Shown here: positions 27,926 to 36,286 of the stretch, piece by piece
Position numbering within the stretch: position 1 is the first letter of the stretch
Layout of the letters: each line of letters starts with the position of its first letter
NCBI GenBank assembly: GCA_963716115.1
Contig: CAVQSZ010000022.1
Coordinates: 1-64,000 of the forward strand
Direction of reading: 5' to 3'
Source: AP-15 sp963716115
GTDB lineage: Bacteria; Pseudomonadota; Alphaproteobacteria; ATCC43930; CGMCC-115725
Length of the DNA: 64,000 nt
The notes under the pieces: generated by a model
What the model was told of the DNA's origin: nothing
Seen by the model: the letters and a program-made list of their open reading frames with translations, nothing else
The model's database searches: none
Made by a program: the position numbers and the translations under genes

Positions 27926-29806
27926 ATGGCTCATTACAACCATCGATGCATGCAGGATCACGGCCGGGGCGCCGTGGCGATATGGTCGGAATTCTGCGCG
28001 GTGGCGCCCAGCCCCGAGCTGAAGGAGCGCCTGAAGGCGGGTCTGGCCGAGGCGAGAAGCCGGATGGGATCGCCGCTCGCCGAGGTCCTGTCGGTCGCCA
28101 GAGGGCCGCGCCGCCTGGGCTTCGACGACGGGGTGATCATCCCGCCGGACCGGTTCTCGGTTGGGACCCCGCTCGCCGCGATCAGAAGCGCGGCCGGCGA
28201 GCGCGCGCCGCTGCGCGGAGCGGTGCGGGTGATCGTCGTCCTGGTGGAGTTCGCGGACAAGGCGCTGGGTCAGTCGGCGGCGCATTTCAACGATCTGTTC
28301 TTCTCCAGCGGCGTGCTGCCGCACGGCAGCGTCAAGGAATACTACCAGGAGGTCACCGCCGGTCAGGTGGATATCGTCGGCCAGGTCGTCGGCCCTTTCA
28401 CCCTGCCGCAGACGCTCGCCTGGTACGCGAACAGCAACTTTGGCATCGGCCGGCCGTCGGGCGAGCCGCGCGCCAACATCATGGCCAGGGATGCGGCAGT
28501 CGCTGCCGACGCCGATCCCGGCGTCAACTTCGCGCCCTACGACAATGACGGCAATGGTTTCGTCGATGCATTTATCGTCGTGCACGCCGGCAGCGGGGGC
28601 GAGCAGACCGGCAATTCCGGCGACATCTGGTCGCACAAATGGACGCTGCCATCGACCTACAGCACCGACGGGACACAAATCTTCGCCTATCTGACGATCC
28701 CCGAGGACGCGCGGATCGGCGTCTGCGCGCATGAGCTCGGCCACCTCCTGTTCGGCTTCCCCGACCTCTACGACACCGACGACACCTCCGAAGGCATCGG
28801 CAATTGGTGCCTGATGGCCGGCGGCTCGTGGAACGGCGGCGGCGACGTGCCGGCGCACCCCTCGGCCTGGTGCAAGGTGCAGCAAGGCTGGGCGACCGTG
28901 ACCAACGTGACCGCGGGCGGGGCGACCTCGATCGCCGATGTCAAGACCACCCACAACGTCCATCGTCTGTGGAAGGACGGCGCCGGCGGCTCCGAATATT
29001 TCCTCCTCGAAAATCGCCGGCGCACCGGCTACGACGCGAGCCTCCCCGGTGAAGGGCTATTGATCTGGCACATCGACGAGGCGCAGCCGGGCAACACCGA
29101 CGAGAACCATTACAAGGTCGCGCTGGTGCAGGCCGACGGCCGGCGCGACCTGGAGCTGGACCACAACCGCGGCGACGGCGGCGACCCCTATCCCGGCTCC
29201 TCGGGCAACACGTCGTTCAACGCCGGCTCGACCCCGAGCTCGCATTCCTACGCCGGGCAAGACACCTGCGTCTCGGTCACCGCCATCTCGGCTTCCGGCT
29301 CGACGATTTTGGCGACGCTTCAGGTTCAGTGCGCGAAGTCGGCGATCAAGGACCGCAAGGACCTCAAGGAGGGGAAGGAAACCAAGGAAGGCAAGGAGGT
29401 CGCCAAGGACCGCAAGGATTTGAAGGACCGCAAGGAGCACAAGGAAGGGAAGGAGCACAAGGAGCACAAAGAGGTCGCCAAGGACCGCAAGGATCTGAAG
29501 GACCGCAAGGAAGGCAAGGAAGCCTTCAAGGATCTCAAGGACCGCATCGAGCGGCCGTGGGGACGCTTCGGCCTGAGCGACACGCCTCCCGACCTGAGCC
29601 AGACCGTCGCGGAGCTGGAGGCGCGGGTGGCGGCGCTCGAGGCGGCGCTCGGCTCGGGCGGCGACGCCGAGCCGTTCATCGGCAGCGAGCTGCGCCCCGA
29701 CCTGATCGGCGGGCCCGATTATGCCGGCCAAGGCGACCTGGAGCGGAGGATGGCCGCCGGCGACCGCGACGCGAAGCTGGCGTTTGACACGCTGCCGCCG
29801 GCGTGA
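27926..29806 (+). CDS. M6-family metalloprotease with Lys/Glu/Asp-repeat tail
   Basis: A 626-residue protein from ATG at 27926, chosen for the ACCGGAGG site before it. Residues 90-460 are an M6 (immune inhibitor A-like) zinc protease: zinc site HELGHLLFGFPDLYD at about 269-283, GNWCLMAGGSWNGGG, and LLIWHIDEAQPGN. Residues 475-540 are a near-pure repeat of KDRKD, KDLKE, KEGKE and KEHKE units. A short coiled coil (QTVAELEARVAALEAAL) and PFIGSELRPDLIGG follow. There is no signal peptide, which is odd for M6 proteases. The stop overlaps the next start in GTGA, and an ATP-grasp ligase follows, so the tail may be an enzyme substrate. That role is inference. Confidence 0.85.
   Translation: MAHYNHRCMQDHGRGAVAIWSEFCAVAPSPELKERLKAGLAEARSRMGSPLAEVLSVARGPRRLGFDDGVIIPPDRFSVGTPLAAIRSAAGERAPLRGAVRVIVVLVEFADKALGQSAAHFNDLFFSSGVLPHGSVKEYYQEVTAGQVDIVGQVVGPFTLPQTLAWYANSNFGIGRPSGEPRANIMARDAAVAADADPGVNFAPYDNDGNGFVDAFIVVHAGSGGEQTGNSGDIWSHKWTLPSTYSTDGTQIFAYLTIPEDARIGVCAHELGHLLFGFPDLYDTDDTSEGIGNWCLMAGGSWNGGGDVPAHPSAWCKVQQGWATVTNVTAGGATSIADVKTTHNVHRLWKDGAGGSEYFLLENRRRTGYDASLPGEGLLIWHIDEAQPGNTDENHYKVALVQADGRRDLELDHNRGDGGDPYPGSSGNTSFNAGSTPSSHSYAGQDTCVSVTAISASGSTILATLQVQCAKSAIKDRKDLKEGKETKEGKEVAKDRKDLKDRKEHKEGKEHKEHKEVAKDRKDLKDRKEGKEAFKDLKDRIERPWGRFGLSDTPPDLSQTVAELEARVAALEAALGSGGDAEPFIGSELRPDLIGGPDYAGQGDLERRMAAGDRDAKLAFDTLPPA
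29347..29548 (+). repeat. Short-period coding repeat in the M6 protease tail
   Basis: Imperfect tandem 9- to 15-base units of the AAGGACCGC, AAGGACCTC, AAGGAGGGG and AAGGAGCAC type. In the M6 frame they encode Lys-Asp/Glu-x-Lys repeats. One frame over, the same DNA reads as Gly-Pro-Gln/Gly-x-Gln, a collagen-like pattern. Confidence 0.85.
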
Positions 29807-30573
29807 CCACGGCGCTCATCCTGGCGCATGCGGCCGACGCGGGCGCCGCGTCGGCCGCGACGTGGCTGGCCGGCGAGCTCGGCGCCGCGGCGGTGCGAAT
29901 CCTGCGCCCGGAAATACTTAGCCTGGCTCGCTGGACGCACCGCATCGACGCGCATGGCGCCGCCTCGACCCGCATCGCGTTGCCGCACGCGGAACCGCTC
30001 GTGAGCGCCGAGATCGGCGCCGTGCTGAACCGTATCCGTTACCTGCCGACCCCCGGCTTCAACCGGTCATCGGCCAAGGACCGCGATTACGCCGGCGCCG
30101 AGCTTCAGGCCGTGGTCGCCAGCTGGCTCGCGGGCTTCGGCGACCGGGCGATCCACTCGCTGCGACGGCATCCTTGGGTGACGCCGACGCTCCCGCCTCA
30201 GCATTGGGCAAAGGCCGCCGCCGCCGCCGGGCTGCCGGTGGCCGTGCGCATCATCGCCAGCTCGCCGCGGGCGCGAGGCGCCGATGGCGGCGTTGCCCAC
30301 GGCGGCGACGCCGATGCTGCGGCGGGAGCGGCCGTCGGCACGGTGCTGGCAGCCGGCCGGGGCGTGGGCGGCGCGCTCGCCGACAGATACGGCACGAAAT
30401 GCCTTGCGGCGGCGCACCTGCTCGGTTTTTCGTTGCTGGAGTTTCGCTTCGCCGTCGAGGGCCGCGACACGGTTCTCGTCGAGGTCGATCCGCTGCCGCC
30501 GCTGGTCGAGCCGTGGGCCGCCGCCCTGACCGGCCGGCTGCTTGGCTCCCTCCTTCGCGAGGACCGCCGGTGA
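29803..30573 (+). CDS. ATP-grasp partner protein (pre-ATP-grasp-like), function unknown
   Basis: A 256-residue protein with GTG at 29803, overlapping the M6 stop, and itself overlapping the next gene by GTGA. LNRIRYLPTPGF, DYAGAELQAVVASWLAGFGD and HPWVTPTLPPQHWAKAAAAA are the kind of sequence found in the N-terminal (pre-ATP-grasp) half of MvdD-like peptide ligases. The C-terminal half, with LVEVDPLPPLVEPW, lacks a convincing ATP-binding loop. I do not recognise a named family. Coupling to the ATP-grasp gene suggests that the two proteins act as one complex. Confidence 0.7.
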   Translation: MTTALILAHAADAGAASAATWLAGELGAAAVRILRPEILSLARWTHRIDAHGAASTRIALPHAEPLVSAEIGAVLNRIRYLPTPGFNRSSAKDRDYAGAELQAVVASWLAGFGDRAIHSLRRHPWVTPTLPPQHWAKAAAAAGLPVAVRIIASSPRARGADGGVAHGGDADAAAGAAVGTVLAAGRGVGGALADRYGTKCLAAAHLLGFSLLEFRFAVEGRDTVLVEVDPLPPLVEPWAAALTGRLLGSLLREDRR

Positions 30574-31784
30574 TCCTGGTCTACGGCCGACCCGACGATC
30601 CGCCGCTGGCGCGGACGCTCGAGGCGCTCCAGGACGAAGGAGCCTCTTACGTGCTGCTCGCGCAGACCGCGCTGGCGAGCGAGGGGCTTCGCATCGAAAT
30701 CGGGCCGCGGGGGGTCGGGGGCGTGCTTTCCATCGCCGGTCAGCCGGTAGCGCTCGACCAGATCCGCAGCGTCTACGCGCGGCCGCTCGAGCTGCCGGCG
30801 GCCGACCCCGACCCGTCAGGCCGCCGCCGCGCCCGCCTGCTGCACGAGCAGCTGATCGAATGGCTGGACGTGGCGGATGCGCTGGTCGTCAACCGGCCGC
30901 GCGCGATGCAGTCCAATGCGTCGAAGCCCTTGCAGCTGCAGCTGATCGCCGGCCTGGGCTTCGCCGTGCCGGAGACACTGGTCACCAGCGAGGCCGAAGA
31001 GGCGCGCGCGTTCTGGCGCCGGCACGGCCGCGTCATCTTCAAATCGGCCTCGGGCATCCGCTCGATCGTGCGGGAGCTCGACGAACGCGCCGCCGGGCGG
31101 CTGCCGCGGCTCGCCGCATTGCCGACGCAGTTTCAGGCCTATGTCCCGGGCGTGGATTTGCGCGTCCATGTCGTCGGCCGGCAGACCTTCGCCGCCGAGA
31201 TCGACAGCTCGGTCATCGACTATCGCTATGCGGCGCGCGAAGGCGCGGAGGCGAGGCTGGCCGCGGTCGAGCTGCCGCAGGCGGTGCGCGAACGCTGCGT
31301 CGGATTGGCGGCGCAGATGGAGCTGCCCCTGGCCGGCATCGACCTGCGGCGGAGGCCGGACGGCGATTACGTCTGCTTTGAGGTGAATCCGATGCCCGCC
31401 TATACTTACTTCCAGGCCCACACCGGGCTGCCGATCGCCCAGGCGGTCGCCGAGCTCCTGATCACGGGCGACACCGCGGAGGCAGCGATGGTGCAGATGG
31501 TGGAAAATCTCACTCGCATCAGCGGCGCCGTCATCGCGCGCAAGCCGCACGCCAGCCTCGGCGATTATGATGTCGTCACCGTCCGGCTCGACGGGGCGGA
31601 GCCGGTGCCGGGCAAGGCCGATCTGCTGAGCTCGCATCTGGGCAGCACGATCGACGTTTCGGTCCGCCGCGCCTTGCTCGGCGCCGCCGGCCCGGGGATG
31701 CATCTTCGTTGCAGGGCGAAGCGCACGCTCGACGGCGCAATGTGCGAGCCGCACCCGGACCCGGGCGAGATGGAGGTCCGCTGA
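30570..31784 (+). CDS. ATP-grasp ligase (RimK/graspetide-synthetase-like)
   Basis: A 404-residue ATP-grasp enzyme starting at GTG 30570. It has a pre-ATP-grasp region (IRSVYARPLELP), then VNRPRAMQSNASKPLQLQLI, GFAVPETLVTSEAEEA, the nucleotide-binding lysine in VIFKSASGI, FQAYVPGVDLRVHVVG, and the metal site FEVNPMPAY at about 270-278. Such enzymes form amide or ester bonds via acyl-phosphates; relatives modify peptides by linking Glu/Asp carboxylates. About 100 extra residues follow the fold. The adjacent Lys/Glu/Asp repeat tail is an attractive substrate, but this is inferred from context alone. Confidence 0.82.
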   Translation: MILVYGRPDDPPLARTLEALQDEGASYVLLAQTALASEGLRIEIGPRGVGGVLSIAGQPVALDQIRSVYARPLELPAADPDPSGRRRARLLHEQLIEWLDVADALVVNRPRAMQSNASKPLQLQLIAGLGFAVPETLVTSEAEEARAFWRRHGRVIFKSASGIRSIVRELDERAAGRLPRLAALPTQFQAYVPGVDLRVHVVGRQTFAAEIDSSVIDYRYAAREGAEARLAAVELPQAVRERCVGLAAQMELPLAGIDLRRRPDGDYVCFEVNPMPAYTYFQAHTGLPIAQAVAELLITGDTAEAAMVQMVENLTRISGAVIARKPHASLGDYDVVTVRLDGAEPVPGKADLLSSHLGSTIDVSVRRALLGAAGPGMHLRCRAKRTLDGAMCEPHPDPGEMEVR

Positions 31785-31838
31785 CCCTCGCTCTCGGGCG
31801 GCGTCGGCCGCCTTGCGCGGGCGCCGCGCGCCCGCGCC

Positions 31839-32762
31839 TCAGGCCGAGCCGGTGGCGGCCTCGCGCATCCGTTCCTCGCGGGCGGCGATCGCCTGCTCGC
31901 GCTCGACGAGGAGCCGGGCGCGCTCGACCACCGGCACGTCGATCATCCGGCCGTCGACGGTGACGGCGCCGACCCCTTCGGCGAGCGCCCTGTCGTAGGC
32001 GGCGACGACGCGGCGGGCGTGGTCGGCCTCCTCGCGGCCCGGCCGGAACTCCTCGTTGAGGATCGCGATCTGGCTCGGATGGATGACCGAGGCGCCGATA
32101 AAGCCGAACCGGCGCGAGCGGCGGATCGTCTGGCGGAAGCCGTCGAGGTCGTGGAACTCGGCGATCGAGCCGATAAAGCCCAATGGCATGATCCCGGCGG
32201 CGCGGGCGGCGAACACCGCCATCTGCTTCGGCATCGAGAGCGCCTCGGCCTCGGGCAGGATGCCGGCCGAGGTGGCGAAATCCTCGGCCCCGAGGTTGAG
32301 CGCGCAGAGCCGCGGATGGGCGCGGGCGATCTCGGCGATGTGGAAGAACGCCGCCGCGGTCTCGACCATCGCAATGAGCCGCGTCGCGCCCGCCCTCATG
32401 CCGCGCTCGGCCTCGACCTCGTCGACGATCTCGGCGAGGAGCCGGACATGGTCGGCGCTGTCGACCTTGGGCAGCGCCAATGCCGCGACGCCGGGGCCGA
32501 CCGCCGCCTCGATGTCGCGCACCGCCATGCGCAATGGCCGGTTGATGCGGACGACGACATCGGCGCCGCCGCGCGACACCGTCGCCGCCGCTTCGGCCAC
32601 GAGCCCGCGCGCCCGCTCCTTCTCCGAGGCGGCGACGCTGTCCTCGAGGTCGAGGATGATCGCGTCGGCGCCGCGGCGGGCGGCGCCGTCGACAAAGCGC
32701 TGCGCGGTCACCGGCACGAATAAGAGCGAGCGCCACACCGGCAGCGGCAGGGCGGCGGTCAT
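31839..32762 (-). CDS. CitE-like (HpcH/HpaI family) acyl-CoA lyase
   Basis: A 307-residue TIM-barrel lyase of the CitE/malyl-CoA lyase type: LLFVPVTAQRFVDGAARRGA, IILDLEDSVAASEK with metal-site acids, RLIAMVETAAAFFHI, LNLGAEDFATSAGI, and FGFIGASVIHPSQIAIL. It probably cleaves a 3-hydroxyacyl-CoA such as citramalyl-CoA or malyl-CoA. The start overlaps the stop of the CaiB-type CoA-transferase by four bases, so the CoA ester made by that enzyme is a likely precursor of its substrate. Confidence 0.87.
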   Translation of the reverse strand: MTAALPLPVWRSLLFVPVTAQRFVDGAARRGADAIILDLEDSVAASEKERARGLVAEAAATVSRGGADVVVRINRPLRMAVRDIEAAVGPGVAALALPKVDSADHVRLLAEIVDEVEAERGMRAGATRLIAMVETAAAFFHIAEIARAHPRLCALNLGAEDFATSAGILPEAEALSMPKQMAVFAARAAGIMPLGFIGSIAEFHDLDGFRQTIRRSRRFGFIGASVIHPSQIAILNEEFRPGREEADHARRVVAAYDRALAEGVGAVTVDGRMIDVPVVERARLLVEREQAIAAREERMREAATGSA

Positions 32763-33997
32763 GGCGGGTCTCCGGCGAGGCCGACGACGCCGTCGCGCGC
32801 CAGCCCGTCGAGCGCCGCGCGGTCGAGCCCCAGCGCGCCCAGGATTTCGGCGGTGTGCTCGCCGAGCCTGGGGGCCGGGCGGCGCAGCCGGCCCGGGGTG
32901 TCGGAGAGGCGGGGGATCACGTTGTGCATCGGCAGGCGCCCCATCGTGTCGTCGGGAAGGTCGACCAGGATCTCGCGGGCGACGACATGCGGGTCGGCCA
33001 TGAACTGGTCGATGTCGTAAACGGGTGCGGCGGTGACCTCGGCGCGCTCGAAGATTTCCATGTTCTCGGCGAGGCTGCGCGCGGCGATGAAGGCGACGAT
33101 CGGCGCCTCGCAGGCCGCGGCGTTCCTGACCCGGTCGCTGTTGGTCCGAAACCGCGGGTCGGCGATCATCTCCTCGGCGCCGATCGCGCGGAAGAGCCGC
33201 TCGGCCATCGCCTGGATCGAAGCCGAGATGCCGATGTAGCGGCCGTCCCTGGTGCGGAACACATTGCGCGGCGAGGTCGTCTCGGAACGGCTGCCGGTGC
33301 GCTCGCGGACCTGCCCGGTCAGGCGGTAGATCGCCGCCTCGGTGGCGATGAACGAGAACAGCGGGTCCAAGAGCGGCAGATCGACGACCTGGCCCCGGCC
33401 GCCCTTGACCTCGACCTCGCGCAGCGCGGTCAGCACCGCCGTCGCGCCATAGAGGCCGGCCACCATGTCGGCGAGCGCGGTCGGCGGCAGCGCCGGCTCG
33501 CGGTCGGGAAAGCCGGTGCGCGCGGCGTAGCCCGACATGCTCTCGACCAGGGTGCCAAAGCCGGGGCGGTCGCGGTACGGCCCGTCCTGGCCCCAGCCCG
33601 ACACCCGCACGACGACGAGGCCGGGGTTGCGCCGGTGCAGAATGTCGGGGCCGAGGCCCATCGCCTCCAAGGTGCCGGGGCGGAAATTCTCGATCAGCGC
33701 GTGCGCGCCGGCGGCGAGCTCGGCGAGCAGCTCGCGGCCGCGCGGCGCGCGCAGATTGAGCGCCACGCTCTTCTTGTTGCGCGAATAGACCTTCCAGTGG
33801 ACGCTGACCCCCTCGGTCTGCCAGGCGCGCAGCGGGTCGCCCTTTTTCGGATCCTCGATCTTCAGCACCTCGGCCCCGAAATCGGCGAGCTGCAGGCTGA
33901 CCATGTTGCCCGAGACGAGGCGCGACATGTCGATGACCCGCACCCCGTCGAGCGGGCAGGCCGCTGCCGGCTCGAAGAATTTCTCACTGACGCTCAT
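32759..33997 (-). CDS. CaiB/BaiF family CoA-transferase
   Basis: A 412-residue class III CoA-transferase from ATG at 33997. VRVIDMSRLVSGNMVSLQLA, FGAEVLKIEDPKKGDPLR, SRNKKSVALNLRAPRGRELL, LIENFRPGTLEAMGLG and LADMVAGLYGATAVLTAL are in family order; the Asp of LADMVAGLYG is the expected acyl-carrying residue. It moves CoA between carboxylic acids. Divergent from an enoyl-CoA hydratase gene and coupled to a CitE-like lyase, the trio recalls itaconate or mesaconate degradation, but substrates are not readable from sequence. Confidence 0.9.
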   Translation of the reverse strand: MSVSEKFFEPAAACPLDGVRVIDMSRLVSGNMVSLQLADFGAEVLKIEDPKKGDPLRAWQTEGVSVHWKVYSRNKKSVALNLRAPRGRELLAELAAGAHALIENFRPGTLEAMGLGPDILHRRNPGLVVVRVSGWGQDGPYRDRPGFGTLVESMSGYAARTGFPDREPALPPTALADMVAGLYGATAVLTALREVEVKGGRGQVVDLPLLDPLFSFIATEAAIYRLTGQVRERTGSRSETTSPRNVFRTRDGRYIGISASIQAMAERLFRAIGAEEMIADPRFRTNSDRVRNAAACEAPIVAFIAARSLAENMEIFERAEVTAAPVYDIDQFMADPHVVAREILVDLPDDTMGRLPMHNVIPRLSDTPGRLRRPAPRLGEHTAEILGALGLDRAALDGLARDGVVGLAGDPP

Positions 33998-34148
33998 GGC
34001 TCGGCGCACGCTCCGCGGCCCACTCGACGCGGCAGCTTAGCCGCGCCGCGCCGGGTTAGAAAGCGCGGCGCAAGTCGCGCCCCGAGCTTGGTGGCGGCAG
34101 CGGTTTCGGGCATTCTGCGCGGCGAGGCGGCTGCAGCGGGGGCGGGAC

Positions 34149-34928
34149 ATGTCGGTTGATCTGAGCATCGAGGGCGGGGTCGCCAAGGTCGTCTTGAACC
34201 GACCGGAAAAGCTCAACGCGCTGACGGTGGAGATGCGCGAGCGCCTGTGCGACATCTTCGCCCGGCTGCGTTTCGACGACGCCGTGCGGGCAGTGATCGT
34301 GACCGGGGCCGGGCGCGGGTTCTGCTCGGGCGCCGATGTCGACCGCATGGCCGGGCAGGCGCACGATTTGCGCGCCGACCGGGAGCGGCTGCAGCAGGGC
34401 GGCCACACCTTTATCCGCGCGCTGCACGCGATCGAGAAGCCGGTCATCGCCGCGGTGCGCGGCCCGGCCGTCGGCATCGGCTGGAGCATCGCGCTCGCCT
34501 GCGACCTGGCGGTGGCGTCGAAGACCGCGCGCTTCTCGCAGATCTTCCGCCGCATCGGCCTTGCCCCGGACGGCGGCGCGATCTGGTTTCTGACCCGCCG
34601 GCTCGGCATGGCGAGGGCGAAGGAGCTGGTGTTTTCGGCGCGTTTTGTCGAGGCCGAGGAGGCGCTGGCGCTGGGCCTTGTCAACCATGTCGTCGAGGAC
34701 GACGAGCTGATGGCCAGGACCGAGGCGCTGGCGGCCGACCTCGCCGCGGGTCCGACCTTTGCGCTGGGGCTGGCGAAGAAGCTCTTCCATGCCGCGGCCG
34801 GCCCCAGCCTCGAGGAATATCTCGACATCGAAAGCCTGGTGCAGCCGCAGCTGCACATGAGCGCCGACAATGCCGAAGGAGTGGCCGCCTTTCGCGAAAA
34901 ACGGGCGCCGAAATTCATCGGCCGCTGA
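34149..34928 (+). CDS. Enoyl-CoA hydratase/isomerase
   Basis: A 259-residue crotonase-fold protein. VVLNRPEKLNALTVEMRERL and VIVTGAGRGFCSGADVDRM form the first half of the oxyanion hole, PVIAAVRGPAVGIGWSIALA the second. The C-terminal FREKRAPKFIGR is typical of the family. GGGGGCGGGAC precedes the ATG. It is divergent from the CaiB/CitE operon and may act in the same catabolic route. The CinA-like gene follows after 60 bases. Confidence 0.9.
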   Translation: MSVDLSIEGGVAKVVLNRPEKLNALTVEMRERLCDIFARLRFDDAVRAVIVTGAGRGFCSGADVDRMAGQAHDLRADRERLQQGGHTFIRALHAIEKPVIAAVRGPAVGIGWSIALACDLAVASKTARFSQIFRRIGLAPDGGAIWFLTRRLGMARAKELVFSARFVEAEEALALGLVNHVVEDDELMARTEALAADLAAGPTFALGLAKKLFHAAAGPSLEEYLDIESLVQPQLHMSADNAEGVAAFREKRAPKFIGR

Positions 34929-34942
34929 TCCAGACAGCCGCC

Positions 34943-34977
34943 CAATCTCCAGCGAGCCAATCTCCAGCGAGCCAATC
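34943..34977 (+). repeat. Short tandem repeat before the CinA-like gene
   Basis: The unit AATCTCCAGCGAGCC occurs twice in direct tandem, followed by AATCCAG, in the 60-base gap before the ATG at 34990. It may alter spacing or stability of the leader; no other role is apparent. Confidence 0.6.
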
Positions 34978-34989
34978 CAGGGAACCCGC

Positions 34990-36261
34990 ATGCGCATCGA
35001 GATCATCTGCACCGGCGACGAGGTTCTGACCGGCAAGATCGTCAACACAAACTTCAGCTGGATGACCCAAAAGCTCGAGGATTTCGGGCTGGCGGTGGCC
35101 TGGGGGACGATCGTCGGCGACGACCGCGAGGAATTGCTGGCGGCGTTCCGCATGGCCGGCGAGCGCGCCGACGCGGTCATCGTCAATGGCGGGCTGGGGC
35201 CCACCGTCGATGATCTGTCGCAGGAGATCGCGGCCCGCGCCGCCGGCGTCGAGCTCGCGCTCAGCCAGGACTGGCTCGCCCGCATGGAAGATTTCTTCCG
35301 CCGGCGCAACCGGGTCATGTCGCCGAACAACAAAAAGCAGGCGATGCTGCCGACCACGGCCGAGATCCTCGACAACCCGATCGGCACCGCCTGCGGCTTT
35401 GCGATGGACATCGGCAAGGCGCGGTTTTTCTTCACCCCCGGCGTGCCGCGCGAGCTCTTTCGCATGCTGGAGGAGCAGATCGTCCCGCGCCTGTTGGCGC
35501 GCGGCGGGACCCCCGGGGTCATCCGGCTGAAGCGGTTTCATTCCTACGGGCTCGGCGAGTCGCATGTCGACGCGCTCTTGGCCGGGGTCGAGGAGCTGGC
35601 GCCCGCCGGCAGCCTCAAGCTCGGCTTCCGCAGCCATTACCCGCAGATCGAAACCAAGCTGACCGTGCGCGGAAGCGACGAGGCCGACATCGACCGCAAG
35701 CTTGCGCCGGTCGAGGCGGAGGTGCGCCGGCGGCTCGGCAACTTCATCCTCGGCGAGGACGACCAAAAGCTCGAAAGCGTGGTGCTCGATGCGCTGGCCG
35801 CGCGCGGCGGCTCGCTCGCCGTGGTCGAGACCTACACCGGCGGCCAGATCGCCGCGCGCCTCGCCCCGCTGCCGGGGGCCGAGGGGGTGTTCCGCCGCGG
35901 CCTCGTCGCCCGCGACCCGGCCGAGATCGCCGCCGCGCTCGGCCTCGACGGCGCGCTGATATCGGGCGAGATCAGCCGCGAGACGGCCGAGGCCGTCGCC
36001 CGCGCCGCGCGCGCGGAAACCCGCGCCAGCCATGCGCTGGCGGTGCTGATCGAGGTCGATGACGGCCCCGACCGCATCGATTTCGGCGGCAGCATCCACC
36101 TCGCGATCGCCGCCGCCGACGGCGTCGCATCGCGCCGCTCGCGCATCCTCGGCGGCCGCGACTGGGTGCGCCTCGGGGCGGTCGAGCTCGGCCTCGACTG
36201 CCTGCGCCGCCATCTGCAAGGCCTCCCGATCGACGAGCGCAGCGATTACGAGCGGGTGTGA
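34990..36261 (+). CDS. cinA: CinA-family protein (competence/damage-inducible, NMN deamidase-like)
   Basis: A 423-residue two-domain protein. The N-terminal MoaB/MogA-like domain has IICTGDEVLTGKIVNTNFSW, VNGGLGPTVDDLSQEI and FFTPGVPRELFRMLEE. The C-terminal domain corresponds to the nicotinamide-mononucleotide deamidase part, with VVETYTGGQIAARLAPLPGA. In active deamidases this segment usually reads ES-x-TGG; here the Ser position is Thr (ETYTGG), so activity is uncertain. ATG at 34990 replaces an upstream in-frame start whose product would be the translated tandem repeat. Confidence 0.85.
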   Translation: MRIEIICTGDEVLTGKIVNTNFSWMTQKLEDFGLAVAWGTIVGDDREELLAAFRMAGERADAVIVNGGLGPTVDDLSQEIAARAAGVELALSQDWLARMEDFFRRRNRVMSPNNKKQAMLPTTAEILDNPIGTACGFAMDIGKARFFFTPGVPRELFRMLEEQIVPRLLARGGTPGVIRLKRFHSYGLGESHVDALLAGVEELAPAGSLKLGFRSHYPQIETKLTVRGSDEADIDRKLAPVEAEVRRRLGNFILGEDDQKLESVVLDALAARGGSLAVVETYTGGQIAARLAPLPGAEGVFRRGLVARDPAEIAAALGLDGALISGEISRETAEAVARAARAETRASHALAVLIEVDDGPDRIDFGGSIHLAIAAADGVASRRSRILGGRDWVRLGAVELGLDCLRRHLQGLPIDERSDYERV

Positions 36262-36286
36262 CCCGAGCCGCTGCCGCCGCCGGCGT

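Noticed and set aside
29329..29787. A collagen-like protein
   Set aside because: The Gly-x-y reading lies in the wrong frame of the M6 protease gene and has no independent ribosome site. Kept only as an observation about the repeat.
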